Shown here: piece by piece, positions 1-10,060 of the stretch
Position numbering within the stretch: position 1 is the first letter of the stretch
How the letters are laid out: every line of letters begins with the position of its first letter
Assembly: GCF_040702995.1 (NCBI RefSeq)
Contig: NZ_CP159992.1
Location: 4,365,501 to 4,429,500 of the forward strand
Direction: 5' to 3'
Source: Paenibacillus sp. AN1007
GTDB taxonomy: Bacteria; Bacillota; Bacilli; Paenibacillales; Paenibacillaceae
Length of the DNA: 64,000 nt
Notes under the pieces: generated by a model
What the model saw: the letters and a program-made list of their open reading frames with translations, nothing else
What the model was told of the DNA's origin: nothing
Databases searched by the model: none
Position numbers and translations under genes: made by a program

Positions 1-589
1 AGCGGATGTCTGTGATGACCAGATTGTTGGTCAATGGGCGATGAAGCTTCTTCAACGTTTGAATGGCCCGATTACTGCTGGTTCCGATTACAATCCGGTC
101 GGGGTTCAGCGTATCCTTGATCGCCGATCCTTCACGCAGAAACTCGGGAACCGAGGCCATGTCGAAGGGCTGAGAAGATATGCTGCGAATGAGATCACGA
201 ATACGGTCATTGGTACCTACAGGGACGGTGCTTTTGGTCACGATTATTTTGTAGCTTTCGATGTGGGTCCCGATTTCGTACGCTGCCTGCTCTACATAAC
301 TCAGGTTGGCCTCGCCATTAGGAAGAGATGGAGTGCCTACCGCAATAAATACAATGTCCGCCTGGTGTACTGCCTCACCGATCTTGGAAGTGAAGGATAA
401 TTTGCCTGCCTGCATATTGGAGGTCATCAACTCTTGAAGACCAGGTTCGTAGATGGGCACGACGCCCTTGTTCAGCATCTCTACTTTGTCCTCATTGTTG
501 TCTACACAGATGACCTGATTGCCGATCTCCGAAAAGCATACCCCCGATACAAGACCTACGTATCCCGTTCCAATCACCGCAATATTCAT
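1..589 (-). CDS. ugd: UDP-glucose 6-dehydrogenase (partial, C-terminus beyond window)
   Basis: This enzyme oxidises UDP-glucose to UDP-glucuronate with two NAD+, supplying a sugar precursor for the exopolysaccharide made by this operon. The visible 196 residues begin MNIAVIGTGYVGLVSG, the Rossmann GxGYVG nucleotide-binding motif of the UDP-glucose/GDP-mannose dehydrogenase family. They continue with the family segment VPEFLREGSAI and PDRIVIG near the window edge. The ATG overlaps the TGA of the upstream mannose-1-phosphate guanylyltransferase gene (ATGA), so translation is probably coupled. The remaining half, including the catalytic cysteine, lies outside the window. Together with the UDP-xylose synthase-like gene at 10061-11023 it implies a UDP-Glc to UDP-GlcA to UDP-Xyl route. 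Confidence 0.93.
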   Translation of the reverse strand, partial: MNIAVIGTGYVGLVSGVCFSEIGNQVICVDNNEDKVEMLNKGVVPIYEPGLQELMTSNMQAGKLSFTSKIGEAVHQADIVFIAVGTPSLPNGEANLSYVEQAAYEIGTHIESYKIIVTKSTVPVGTNDRIRDLIRSISSQPFDMASVPEFLREGSAIKDTLNPDRIVIGTSSNRAIQTLKKLHRPLTNNLVITDIR

Positions 590-1974
590 CTTGTTTTCCT
601 CCAATTCACGCAATTTTGTAAAATATCCTGCCACTCCATCTCAACGCGCACGATATCCTCTTCTACCAGTTCTCGGCCCATCTGCACCTCGATAATTTCG
701 AGTTCTGTCACTGCCTTTACACTGTGTTTCCCGCCTGCAGGAATCACAACGACATCCCCCTGATGAAGTGGCCTCAGCTCACCATCCAGAATGAACTCAC
801 CTCGACCCGAGACAACGGTCCAAACTTCATTTCGCTCGAGATGGTACTGATAAGAAAAGTTTTTATTTGGCTCGATGATAATGCGCTTGGTTAGTACCTC
901 TTCTCCTTTGACATTGCGTGTATAATCCAGAACCTTGTAACAGCCCCAGCGGCGTTCCTCATACATAGGTCGCTCAGCGCTATCCTTCAGCACCTCTTTA
1001 ATCTGCGGACTTGCCTCTTTCTCACTAACGAGAATCCCGTCAGGACTTGCCGCGACGATAAGATTGGATACGCCCAGCACACATACCGGAATGTTTAATT
1101 CATTGATCAGATGTGTATTGACGGTACTGTTCGTCATGACACCTTTGCCTACAATATGGGTGCTCATCTCGTCCGTCAGTGTGTTCCATGTGCCCAGGTC
1201 TTTCCAATATCCTTCATACGGTGTGACGACAATATGACGAGCCTTCTCCACCACCTGGTAATCAAAGCTGATTTTCTGCAATCTGCCGTACTGCTTCAGC
1301 ATTTCTTCATATTGAATGGGCAGCTCCAGTGAAATCAGCAGATTGATTAGATAATTCAGCTTGAATGCAAAAACCCCGCAATTCCAAAGGGCAGATTGTT
1401 CAATCATCTCTGCCGCTTCAGCTTCACGGGGTTTCTCATGAAAACGGGATACTTTGGTGTAACGCTCGGATTGCTTGGTTTCAAGCTGCTCTGGAATGAT
1501 ATATCCATACTTCTCGGAAGGATACGTCGGTTTTACTCCAATTAAGGCCAGTTCTGCACCGGACTCGTGCAGCACGCTCTCCAGCTCTGTAACTTTATAA
1601 AAAAAGGATTCGTCCACGTAGGGATCAACGGGAAGCATCACGACCGTTTCATTTAAGCCGGCTCCCTGCACGGAGTATAGATATACGGCTGCCAAAGCAA
1701 TGGCAGGAAAGGTGTCCCTGCGTTCAGGCTCCACAACCAGATCTACGTCATAACCCAGCTGGCTTCTCAAAATTTCCACCTGAGGTTTGCTCGTTGCAAT
1801 CACTGCCTGCCCACCAAGCCCTGTACGTTCCAGCTGCCTCCATACGCGCTGTACCATCGATTCCGTCTGTCCATCTTCACCTTCAAGTACTTTCAAAAAT
1901 TGCTTGGACCTTGTGTCGTTGGACAACGGCCATAACCTTTTGCCCGATCCGCCGGATAGAAGTACAATTCTCAA
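586..1974 (-). CDS. manC: mannose-1-phosphate guanylyltransferase with C-terminal cupin (ManC type)
   Basis: The 462-residue protein makes GDP-mannose from mannose-1-phosphate and GTP. The N-terminal nucleotidyltransferase domain carries LSGGSGKRLWPLS near residues 6-18 and the FHEKP signature near 178-182. A C-terminal cupin of the mannose-6-phosphate isomerase type II family lies around 370-450 (EVWTVVSGRGEFILDGE, VVIPAGGKHSV). This layout fits the bifunctional PMI/GMP family, but isomerase activity is not proven by sequence. I chose the TTG at 1974 because GGAG lies 8 bases upstream and it gives the usual MRIVLLSGG start. A GTG three codons earlier abuts the GGAG. It lies between the pyruvyl transferase and ugd genes and overlaps ugd by 4 bases. 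Confidence 0.92.
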   Translation of the reverse strand: MRIVLLSGGSGKRLWPLSNDTRSKQFLKVLEGEDGQTESMVQRVWRQLERTGLGGQAVIATSKPQVEILRSQLGYDVDLVVEPERRDTFPAIALAAVYLYSVQGAGLNETVVMLPVDPYVDESFFYKVTELESVLHESGAELALIGVKPTYPSEKYGYIIPEQLETKQSERYTKVSRFHEKPREAEAAEMIEQSALWNCGVFAFKLNYLINLLISLELPIQYEEMLKQYGRLQKISFDYQVVEKARHIVVTPYEGYWKDLGTWNTLTDEMSTHIVGKGVMTNSTVNTHLINELNIPVCVLGVSNLIVAASPDGILVSEKEASPQIKEVLKDSAERPMYEERRWGCYKVLDYTRNVKGEEVLTKRIIIEPNKNFSYQYHLERNEVWTVVSGRGEFILDGELRPLHQGDVVVIPAGGKHSVKAVTELEIIEVQMGRELVEEDIVRVEMEWQDILQNCVNWRKTR

Positions 1975-2003
1975 AGCAACCACTCCAATTCGTGTATTCG
2001 GCT

Positions 2004-3005
2004 TTAGACTGTTATTGTTTGTTTCTCTCTGTAATTCGGCTTCACAGATATGCTTCCAGATATGGTTTCAGCCAGATTTGCCGTGTTAACTTTATGCGTC
2101 CAGAGATGATAGTAACCGGAATTTTTACCATAGGAGTTGTCAATAAGCACATTGGGTTTGGCCATCAAACAGGACAGAATATGTCCGTGCAATCGGGAGG
2201 TATAAATGGTTTCGTATTTGGCAAAACGACGAATTGCCTTATTGACCAAATAATCGCTGTACAGCCTCCATCCTAACTGAAGCAGTTTGCTTCCTTTCAT
2301 TCTACGAAGCCCGCCTCCTGCCCACTGCACCAGTTTTCTCTCGTACCTGTTATACAGTGTATGCCAATCCAGCGTATTGTCCTGCATCTGGGAAGCGACA
2401 GCAGCTTGTTCATCGCCTGCTTCAATATCCATTCGTAGAAAGTTTAACCTCTCCTTACTTGGTGATCCCTTGAACGGAATAGGCCACAGTTGGTGTGCCA
2501 TATCAGGCATTAATCTCGCCTTACAATTCGGGAAATGATCGGATATAAGCTGAAATGATTTCTCATCTCTAAGGTATAGATGAAGATCTTTATGTTTATT
2601 AAAAATAGAGACGGTCTGTCGCAAAGCTTCTTCACTTTGGTAATAGACAGTCTGCGGCAGCAGTACGATCCGATGATGCGGATAATTTTCCACTATTTTT
2701 TCCCGCAAGTTCTGATGCATTACGTACAAATCACCGAAGTTTCCTCCTCCGTGCAAAACAAGGATATGATCACGAGGAATGTCCATTCGCTCGTCAAAAT
2801 CATACACGCTGAACCGCTGGATCACTTGAATTTGATTATCCTTGAAAAAGGCCTCTGTTCCTTTCATGATCAAAAGGTCGCCGCAATTACTATGAACGGG
2901 ATAATCGATATAATAAACTTTTGAACGCGGAGGAATGACCTCCAAGATCTGTTCAAGACGCTGTTTCAATTCACTCATGGGATGAATCTGCTGCACGTTC
3001 GGCAT
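2004..3005 (-). CDS. polysaccharide pyruvyl transferase family protein
   Basis: This 333-residue protein belongs to the polysaccharide pyruvyl transferase family (PF04230; CsaB, EpsO and EpsI relatives). The family transfers pyruvate from phosphoenolpyruvate to a sugar as a ketal, adding negative charge to the polymer. Visible hallmarks are the N-terminal YYIDYPVHSNCGDLLIMKG near residue 32, GGGNFGD near residue 85, and the C-terminal SRLHGHILSCLMAKPNVLID. The ATG at 3005 has AAAGGAG about 9 bases upstream, better than the internal ATG at 2978. The gene overlaps the end of the flippase gene by 35 bases. The acceptor sugar cannot be read from sequence. Confidence 0.88.
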   Translation of the reverse strand: MPNVQQIHPMSELKQRLEQILEVIPPRSKVYYIDYPVHSNCGDLLIMKGTEAFFKDNQIQVIQRFSVYDFDERMDIPRDHILVLHGGGNFGDLYVMHQNLREKIVENYPHHRIVLLPQTVYYQSEEALRQTVSIFNKHKDLHLYLRDEKSFQLISDHFPNCKARLMPDMAHQLWPIPFKGSPSKERLNFLRMDIEAGDEQAAVASQMQDNTLDWHTLYNRYERKLVQWAGGGLRRMKGSKLLQLGWRLYSDYLVNKAIRRFAKYETIYTSRLHGHILSCLMAKPNVLIDNSYGKNSGYYHLWTHKVNTANLAETISGSISVKPNYREKQTITV

Positions 3006-4356
3006 CTTTCCCGGCTCCTTTGAATGGATTTTTCTCTCTGAATTTTCTTCTCAGAAATACGATATCTTCTTTGTTGTAGAGCATGCGGCGCATAGGAAGT
3101 TTGAATAGGAGGGAAATCGAGATCAAAGACATCAAAATCCGGACCATCGCCCCCGCTAACAATGCCACGCCGATCCCATTAAGACCGAATGTTGGTGTAA
3201 GTATAAAAAATAACGTAACTGTCACAGCCAGCGCACATATCTGCCTTAACAGAATAACACCTGGCCGCCCAAGCGCATTGAACGCCGAAGCGAGAATCCA
3301 TGAACCTCCACCAATGATGCATTCAAACGAAAGTAAATAAAATACTGTACTTGCTTGCAAAAATTCTTCGCCATAGAAAAGACCGATAAAATAACGCCCG
3401 ATAAACATGCTTGGTACAACAATTAGAGTCATTAGAAAAATACTGATCCGAAAAGCTCTGCCCACTAACGACAAAACCTGGTCTTTATCCTTGCCAGCGA
3501 CTTTTGGGAAAATGACGTTTGCGATCGCATTTTGAACAACATCGAACATTCTGGACAGCGCAAAAACCACTGAATACAAACCGAAATCACGCGGAGTAAG
3601 CAGTGTGATGATAATAATCTTGTCAAACTGCGTATAAAGCGTTCCGAGAAGCTCAACGCCATATACGCGAACACCGTAGTTGAAGAGCTCCATACCGGCT
3701 TTGAATTGGCGGAACAGCGTACCAACCGACTCAAAAATATGAGTTCGCATCATGTACATGTACATGCCTAATACGATTAGTGTCGAAATCAGACTTGTCA
3801 CTACAGCACGTTCGACTGTCAATGTACCGGAAATCCACAATATAAGCAGACCAATCAAGTTAAAGCAAGGTACAAGCAGACGTGAAAGATTATAAATAAT
3901 GAATCGTTCAGTTCCCTGTGCAGATGCCGCAAGAACACCCATAAGCAGCAGCAGAGGAACCATGAGCACTGTATACCACTGAGCCAGAACTATAATCGAT
4001 TCCGAATACCCGCCCAGCCAAAAGGATACCCCATACCAGCTAATACATCCTACAATTACACTAATGGGTACCTGGATCGCAAAACTCATACCGATATACG
4101 TCGACAGCTGATGCTGATTTCTTTTTACATTAAAGATCAATGAAGTCGGCAGCCCCAAAGCTGCGAGCCCCGACAGAAAAGATGGCCAGAACAAAACCGC
4201 CGCCAGTTCACCTCTTCCCTCTGCCCCAAACATGCGAGCTGTCAGAATGGAGGTAAGCGTCGTTACGGCCATAATCAAAATATTAGCGAAACTCGTCATA
4301 AGAATCGTATGGAGCAAACCAAACTGCCGAGTTGAGGGAGCTGCGACGCTGCTCAT
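2971..4356 (-). CDS. oligosaccharide flippase (Wzx-like)
   Basis: The 461-residue integral membrane protein resembles the MATE/MVF-superfamily polysaccharide flippases that move undecaprenyl-linked repeat units to the outer face of the membrane. Hydrophobic segments run almost continuously from residue 15 to about 425, enough for 12-14 helices. A basic tail (RRKFREKNPFK) follows. Its ATG overlaps the TAA of the upstream GT2 gene (TAATG), so coupling is likely. With the polymerase at 7557-8861 it defines a Wzx/Wzy-dependent pathway. Confidence 0.88.
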   Translation of the reverse strand: MSSVAAPSTRQFGLLHTILMTSFANILIMAVTTLTSILTARMFGAEGRGELAAVLFWPSFLSGLAALGLPTSLIFNVKRNQHQLSTYIGMSFAIQVPISVIVGCISWYGVSFWLGGYSESIIVLAQWYTVLMVPLLLLMGVLAASAQGTERFIIYNLSRLLVPCFNLIGLLILWISGTLTVERAVVTSLISTLIVLGMYMYMMRTHIFESVGTLFRQFKAGMELFNYGVRVYGVELLGTLYTQFDKIIIITLLTPRDFGLYSVVFALSRMFDVVQNAIANVIFPKVAGKDKDQVLSLVGRAFRISIFLMTLIVVPSMFIGRYFIGLFYGEEFLQASTVFYLLSFECIIGGGSWILASAFNALGRPGVILLRQICALAVTVTLFFILTPTFGLNGIGVALLAGAMVRILMSLISISLLFKLPMRRMLYNKEDIVFLRRKFREKNPFKGAGKDAERAADSSHE

Positions 4357-5252
4357 TAGACATTCATTCCTTTACTTTTACGAAAAGTCCCAACGATACT
4401 CCCATTCCGATAAACGATTTTAGCTAACCCCTTGGTGACTTTTTTGACGTTCGTCATGGAAACGATGATATAGACGCATGCTAGAATGATAACCAACAGA
4501 TGCTTGAAGATTCCGCTTGAATTTTTCTGCTGTAAAGCTGCATCACTGATTCCCTGCCAATAGACTCTGCGCAGCAACCAGCGTCGATTAAGCCTGCTTT
4601 TTGAAATCTTGTGTTCAACCGCTGCGTATGGATTGTAATAAATCTTATATTTTGCTCGAACACGTCCGATGAGATCCGTTTCTTCACCAGACAATAGATT
4701 TTTTCCTATTCGCCCCAAATCCGTTCTGAATGGCTCAATTTCCTTAAATATACTCTTTCTGAAAGAAACGTTCGCTCCAAATGGAATATGGGGATCACTC
4801 ATCTCTACGATTTCGTTCGAAAAGTCCAAAATGGAGTACATACTCACAAAATCGTCCGGTATCCAATCCGGCTTTCCGCCTTCCCATATGGGAGTAATCT
4901 TTCCCCCTACACATCCTATGGCAGCATCCATATCAAATATTTTCACGACTTCTCTAATCCATGACGTTGAAGCCAAGGCATCATCATCCAGAAACATGAC
5001 AATTTCCCCTTCTGCTTCTTCAATTGCCCTATTCCTTGCGAAGGATAGTCCCAATCGAGACTCGTATACATAACGTACATGTGCAGGGAAATCCATAGAC
5101 TCAAATAATACTTTGGTATGATCCGTGGAACAGTTATCAATGACCAGAATTTCATAGGATGCAGCATCGGTATCGCCTTTCAACAGACTTTCGATCGCCT
5201 GCATCGTATCACTGCCTCGGTTATGTGTGCAAATGGCTACAGATGCCCTCAT
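4356..5252 (-). CDS. glycosyltransferase family 2
   Basis: A 298-residue GT-A fold glycosyltransferase likely to add one sugar to the lipid-linked exopolysaccharide repeat unit on the cytoplasmic face. The N-terminus MRASVAICTHNRGS is the nucleotide-sugar binding strand, and FLDDDALAS near residue 92 holds the DXD-type metal site. A downstream GEETDLIGR is the usual acceptor-side acidic motif. Two hydrophobic stretches near residues 248-265 suggest membrane association. The ATG has GAGGTGAG upstream. Donor and acceptor are unknown. Confidence 0.87.
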   Translation of the reverse strand: MRASVAICTHNRGSDTMQAIESLLKGDTDAASYEILVIDNCSTDHTKVLFESMDFPAHVRYVYESRLGLSFARNRAIEEAEGEIVMFLDDDALASTSWIREVVKIFDMDAAIGCVGGKITPIWEGGKPDWIPDDFVSMYSILDFSNEIVEMSDPHIPFGANVSFRKSIFKEIEPFRTDLGRIGKNLLSGEETDLIGRVRAKYKIYYNPYAAVEHKISKSRLNRRWLLRRVYWQGISDAALQQKNSSGIFKHLLVIILACVYIIVSMTNVKKVTKGLAKIVYRNGSIVGTFRKSKGMNV

Positions 5253-5294
5253 GTTCTCACCTCAGACTTGCCGTTTTTTTCTTGAAATACTCCG

Positions 5295-6377
5295 TTATAC
5301 TGCATTCATAATGATGTTAATCGTATCTTTGGCACATTTATTCCAGGAAAAGAAGGAAGAGTGTTCCTTACCCTTGGCGGATAATTGCTGCACCAGTTCC
5401 GGATTAGATGAAATTTCCACCAATCGCGAAGCTGCCTCTTGAGGCTGATGGGGATCAAAATATAAACCGACCTCTCCGCAAACTTCAGGAATAGACCCTC
5501 TGGAGGAGACAATTACCGGGCATCCTAATGCCATTGCTTCGAGTGGGGGTAATCCAAAACCTTCATACAATGAGGGGAATATGAAACCTGCTGCATTTTC
5601 GTAAAGTGCCTTAAGTTCCTCATCCGATACATATCCCACCCATTGAACAGCCTCTGATTCATCCTGAATATGACTGCTGAAGACCTTGCTGTTTTGTGAG
5701 CCAACAATGACGACATTCAGGTTCTGAGCCTTTACTTCAGGTAAAATTTCGAATATCAGCTTGAAATTTTTATAGGGGTTCATCGTGCTTACAGCCAAAA
5801 CGTATGGTGATTCAATGCCATATTTCTCAAGCGTACCTTGAGCCGCCTGCCTTTCATGAATATGATCAATGCCCAGATGCGTAACGGAAACTTTTTGTGC
5901 AGCAATTTTACAATGTTGAATCAACTCTCCCTTGGAGAAGTTGGATACGGTGATCACCCGTTTAGAGATTTTCCCCAAACGTACAGTCAAAAACTGATAC
6001 CATGAGCGAAAAGCAAACGAAAATGCGTTAGGGTAACTGAAGACAGATGCATCATGAATGGTGACCACCTGATTACGTTTAAACGCCGGACCAGTATTGC
6101 ACAGGTTAATTAACAGTCCACCCTTGGAATAGAACGGAAGTTCAAACTGTTCCCATGCATGCCCCTTGAGTTTCCCGACGCTCCGATGACGAATATGTTT
6201 TAAATCCAAATGAGTGAGTACATTGGTTGGAGAAAGCAAACAGAACTCATACTTCGTGCCGTCAACTTCTCCGCAATCAATGAGTTTATCGATTTCTTTC
6301 ATGAGTTCGATGGCATACCGCTGCACTCCCGTAACGGTCTGAGTCAAAAAGCGAGCATTAATGTATATCGTATTCAT
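5295..6377 (-). CDS. glycosyltransferase family 4
   Basis: A 360-residue GT-B glycosyltransferase of the GT4 (RfaG-like) group. The N-terminal domain starts [20 protein letters not shown], and the C-terminal donor domain has the EX7E-type motif in [20 protein letters not shown] place the start at the ATG at 6377. The earlier ATG at 6395 begins with the GGAG that serves as Shine-Dalgarno for the second ATG. The gene overlaps the end of the upstream GT4 gene by 20 bases. It probably extends the exopolysaccharide repeat unit; donor specificity cannot be assigned. Confidence 0.87.
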   Translation of the reverse strand: MNTIYINARFLTQTVTGVQRYAIELMKEIDKLIDCGEVDGTKYEFCLLSPTNVLTHLDLKHIRHRSVGKLKGHAWEQFELPFYSKGGLLINLCNTGPAFKRNQVVTIHDASVFSYPNAFSFAFRSWYQFLTVRLGKISKRVITVSNFSKGELIQHCKIAAQKVSVTHLGIDHIHERQAAQGTLEKYGIESPYVLAVSTMNPYKNFKLIFEILPEVKAQNLNVVIVGSQNSKVFSSHIQDESEAVQWVGYVSDEELKALYENAAGFIFPSLYEGFGLPPLEAMALGCPVIVSSRGSIPEVCGEVGLYFDPHQPQEAASRLVEISSNPELVQQLSAKGKEHSSFFSWNKCAKDTINIIMNAV

Positions 6378-7548
6378 GTTTAGGTGACTCTCCATTCCTG
6401 TTATAGTTTTCAGAGCGTGAGGTAAGTGTGCCGTGCTGAAGCGTTACATTCACATTGCGAGCTTCATAATACAAGCTGACAAATTCTTCATTCATCCGAT
6501 CCGCACTGAACTTTTCCACAAATATACTTCGTCCGATTTCTCCCATTTCAGTTAGTTTCTTCTTATTCAGTCGTCTCAATATGTGCACCAATTCCTCGGG
6601 CTGATCGAGATCAAAAATGTATCCATTAACTTCATGCGATACCAGTTCCGGCAAGGAGGCACGGCTGCTCGATATAACCGCTTTACGATTCTTCATTGCT
6701 TCGAGTGCAACCAGCGGAAGCCCTTCCCATCTAGATGGCATAATAACGGCATCACATTGCTGGTAATACAGGTCAATCGAAGCGTTGTCCACCCACCCTA
6801 GACGTACGACATTCTCCGGAAATGTCCACTCGTTTTTTTCAAGCACACTGTCTCCGATCACATACAATTGGGTCAGGTCCTGAAGATCCGGATATTGGGC
6901 GAGTACATCCAGAAGCACATCCAATCCCTTCTGACGATCATATCGGCCAACAAATAAAAGCCGGATTACGTTATCTCCTTTTACAGGATCGAGGAGAACT
7001 GAAGTGTTGGATTCTGATGGAGGTCTTGAATTTCTCTCTCGCAAACCACTATATACGAATCTGGATTTGGTAGATGACATGCCTAAACGTACGGATTGTT
7101 CCAATTCATATTTTGAAATATTAATAATAAAATCCGTCTTGAACTCCAACATCTTCTCGATCATGTAGTAAGCCTTTTTCAGCCTAGGTTTGGTATCCAT
7201 TAAAAAAGACCACCCGTGGGAACAATAAAATACACTGGCTTTTGGGGGGAAAACAAAAAATAAGCTCCTTGCCAGCATCCCTGCAAAAGAGCTGTGGATA
7301 TGAATGATATCCGGTTGAATACGTTGAATCGCTTTGCGAATGCAGTTCATGGCCGACAAGAAATACTTGGGATGACGTCTATACTCGTAACGCAGGATAT
7401 GATCCGGGTCCAAGTCAAAATCAGAGGCTGAATTGTAGTCGCTCATCATTAGATACACATCGAAAAATTGACTTTGATACGCTGCTAGTTCGTTTAGATA
7501 GGTTGCTACGCCACCAACAACGTATTCTCCTATATGCAAAACCTTCAT
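6358..7548 (-). CDS. glycosyltransferase family 4
   Basis: A 396-residue GT-B glycosyltransferase. It starts MKVLHIGEYVVGGVATYLNEL, with the glycine-rich loop of GT4 enzymes. The C-terminal domain carries LLFVGRYDRQKGLDVLLD and the EX7E-type site in SRWEGLPLVALEAMKN. The ATG at 7548 has AGGTGAGG 8 bases upstream; the longer reading frame beginning at 7626 overlaps the polymerase gene and lacks family similarity. It sits directly after the polymerase gene. Its sugar donor is not predictable. Confidence 0.87.
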   Translation of the reverse strand: MKVLHIGEYVVGGVATYLNELAAYQSQFFDVYLMMSDYNSASDFDLDPDHILRYEYRRHPKYFLSAMNCIRKAIQRIQPDIIHIHSSFAGMLARSLFFVFPPKASVFYCSHGWSFLMDTKPRLKKAYYMIEKMLEFKTDFIINISKYELEQSVRLGMSSTKSRFVYSGLRERNSRPPSESNTSVLLDPVKGDNVIRLLFVGRYDRQKGLDVLLDVLAQYPDLQDLTQLYVIGDSVLEKNEWTFPENVVRLGWVDNASIDLYYQQCDAVIMPSRWEGLPLVALEAMKNRKAVISSSRASLPELVSHEVNGYIFDLDQPEELVHILRRLNKKKLTEMGEIGRSIFVEKFSADRMNEEFVSLYYEARNVNVTLQHGTLTSRSENYNRNGESPKHEYDIH

Positions 7549-7556
7549 GAATACCC

Positions 7557-8861
7557 TCACCTGCTTTGTATTGGTATTTCGTCTACATCCCTTTGTTGAT
7601 ATAGTGCCATGCCAACAACCAGCCATATGGATACATTGCCTGGGAACAGCTCCAGTACATTTGTAGTAAAACTGGCTGCTGCCGCACCCATTAACAGTGC
7701 AATGGCCATCTGAGGCAATCTCATGGCATCGGCTGCGGGAAGACTTATCATTCGTTTATGAAGGCATGCCGCCATCCATGCAAACAAAACAACCAGATAA
7801 ATAATACCGATCCAACCGATCTGTTCATAGAATGAAAAGTACTGGTTGTCTACCGGGTAATCACGAGATTCCAAACCAAGCATATGGGTTCGGCGGCTGG
7901 CTGCACCTACCGCGCCGATTCCGTTCCCAATCACGCCGTTCATTGTAAATGGAGATGTCAAATAAGATCCCCAGCTCTGAAATCGTACTAACATAGAATT
8001 GATGGAAAGCAGATTATAGTTCTCCATTAAACGAAATCCAAACACGACTGCTCCCGGCAGCAGTAGGAACACACCGGACAGCAGCAGCATATTATTACGA
8101 TTGTATTTGCGAACACGGAGAACAAATGTCACGATCTGATAGATGATCCAGAAGACCAAAGCAGATCGGATCGTGGATAAAAGCAGGAAGCTGAAAACCA
8201 GCAAACGGATAAACATCTGAAATAAACGATATTTTTCTGCTGTTCGGACTTTTTCAGCAATTAGTCCTGTTATCAACAGAGCATATGCATAGCTATCCGG
8301 AGACACCGTGATGGAATTCAGACGAGGAACTCCTTCCAGATAATGCTTGATGTTTACACCATAAACAAAACCTAACGAAATAAGCTTATCAATCCCTAGA
8401 GAATATTGGATCAGCCAGCCTGTAATTAACAGAAAAAGAATGATTAGATTGGTTCTGGCAAATGTATAGATCGCCTTTTTTTCAGCTATATACATTCCGG
8501 CAAATAACATTAACATAGGCAAAAAAGTAACCTTCACTCCGTACACCCACGAGACGATGCTCCCGCCCAGAAGAAGATTCATAGAACCTATGAATAATAT
8601 CGAACTAAACAGGAACAGAAACAAAACGATGAAATTAGGCTGACCGCGATACAGCCTGCTCATACCAACTACAGCTAACAAAAGCATTCCGACGTCCTTA
8701 AGTGAGCGAAACACAATGTTATCCACATAGACCGATACCAGGCCGTAAAACGACAGATACACCAGCAAAACGTAAAACATAACCTGATATGCTGATCCCT
8801 TTGATTCGACATACGAAGTGATATATACAGGTTTGCCTCTATTCATGGAAATCGTCTGCAT
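7557..8861 (-). CDS. O-antigen polymerase/ligase-like membrane protein (Wzy)
   Basis: A 434-residue polytopic membrane protein with about 11 hydrophobic segments, first near residue 27, and a large hydrophilic loop around residues 300-345. This is the topology of the Wzy/WaaL (PF04932) family. In this context it probably polymerises exopolysaccharide repeat units outside the membrane. The start is the ATG at 8861 with GGAGG 6 bases upstream; the 22 codons before it overlap the previous gene. Neighbours on both sides are GT4 genes. Ligase versus polymerase function is inferred from the operon. Confidence 0.85.
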   Translation of the reverse strand: MQTISMNRGKPVYITSYVESKGSAYQVMFYVLLVYLSFYGLVSVYVDNIVFRSLKDVGMLLLAVVGMSRLYRGQPNFIVLFLFLFSSILFIGSMNLLLGGSIVSWVYGVKVTFLPMLMLFAGMYIAEKKAIYTFARTNLIILFLLITGWLIQYSLGIDKLISLGFVYGVNIKHYLEGVPRLNSITVSPDSYAYALLITGLIAEKVRTAEKYRLFQMFIRLLVFSFLLLSTIRSALVFWIIYQIVTFVLRVRKYNRNNMLLLSGVFLLLPGAVVFGFRLMENYNLLSINSMLVRFQSWGSYLTSPFTMNGVIGNGIGAVGAASRRTHMLGLESRDYPVDNQYFSFYEQIGWIGIIYLVVLFAWMAACLHKRMISLPAADAMRLPQMAIALLMGAAAASFTTNVLELFPGNVSIWLVVGMALYQQRDVDEIPIQSR

Positions 8862-8862
8862 C

Positions 8863-10056
8863 TTAACCTCCACACTCGATAAGCCTATCGTAAACATCCG
8901 CATGTTTTTGGAGCTGGTAAGATTCATTAAAAGTCAGGCTGTATTGATGGCATTGCTCCTTTAACGCCACCTTCTCGCTTTCACTCATATGAAAGTATTC
9001 CAGAATAGAACGGGTTATATCTTCTGAGCTATTAGGTTGAAACGAATATTTCTCCGTATTGAGCAGGATCTCGGCCATACCTCCAACCCGCGAGGCATAC
9101 ACCGGTGTACCCACTTGATAGGCTTCAATCACGACTAATCCAAAGGGTTCATTCCACGTAGAGGGAACAATGACCAGATCTACCGCTGCCATATATTTCA
9201 TGACATCCGTTTTGGGGATCTTACCCTTGAATTCAATACGATGATCCGGTAACGCACACTCTTTCAATGAATCCAACAATGGACCGTCACCAAAGATATA
9301 CAGTTTCTCGACAATGTCAGGACCAAGCGCCTTGACTGCACGAATCAGATAATGCACGCCCTTCACATCCGTGAGCTGTCCAAAATATCCGACGATCATC
9401 GGTCCGCTTGTATTCACCTTTTTCTCTTTATACCGTTCCGCGGCACATGGATTGTTATCAACAATGTTGTATATGACATGTTTCGTGGAGTTTTCAAATA
9501 GTCCTAGCGAGGTATGCGTACCCAGAATGTGATTGGAAACTCCAATAACCGATGCAGTCATGCGGCTGAACCTTTTGGAGATCAATCTATACATTTTGGA
9601 ATATGCAGGTATTTTTATTGGATCAATAAGAGCAAAATCATGAATGGTGTGTACTACAGGGATATTCAACTCGTGAGCAGCTCTCCACATGGCCAGACTT
9701 AGTCCAGCGAGGTTATGCGTATGCACCAGATCAGGTTTATGTTCGGTAAGATGCTTCTTAATATGCTGATACTGTCTGAAATTGAAAATATCTCGAACCC
9801 GCCACACGACCTTGTTTAGAACAGATGAATTTCTTCCATGTTCTCCAATCCAATACCGATTGTTATAGGGAAGGCGAATCACGTTGATTCCGTTTACGAT
9901 GTCGGTTCGGACCTGGCTGTCATTATGTCCACCAACCGTCATAACCTGTACTTCATATTGACGGTTTATCGTTTGGGCCAGGATCTGAGTAGAAACTTCC
10001 GCACCTCCAATCATATCCGGCGGGTACAGACTGTGGGCGATCATTATTTTGGCCAT
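8863..10056 (-). CDS. glycosyltransferase family 4
   Basis: A 397-residue GT4 enzyme starting MAKIMIAHSLYPPDMIGGAEVSTQ, with the GGAE loop typical of the N-terminal acceptor domain. It also carries HTHNLAGLSLAMWRAA and a C-terminal donor domain with IVPSTWNEPFGLVVIEAYQ, the EX7E motif. The ATG at 10056 overlaps the end of the upstream epimerase gene. A TTG at 10074 is an alternative with a poor ribosome binding site. It likely adds an early sugar to the repeat unit. Confidence 0.86.
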   Translation of the reverse strand: MAKIMIAHSLYPPDMIGGAEVSTQILAQTINRQYEVQVMTVGGHNDSQVRTDIVNGINVIRLPYNNRYWIGEHGRNSSVLNKVVWRVRDIFNFRQYQHIKKHLTEHKPDLVHTHNLAGLSLAMWRAAHELNIPVVHTIHDFALIDPIKIPAYSKMYRLISKRFSRMTASVIGVSNHILGTHTSLGLFENSTKHVIYNIVDNNPCAAERYKEKKVNTSGPMIVGYFGQLTDVKGVHYLIRAVKALGPDIVEKLYIFGDGPLLDSLKECALPDHRIEFKGKIPKTDVMKYMAAVDLVIVPSTWNEPFGLVVIEAYQVGTPVYASRVGGMAEILLNTEKYSFQPNSSEDITRSILEYFHMSESEKVALKEQCHQYSLTFNESYQLQKHADVYDRLIECGG

Positions 10057-10060
10057 GGGA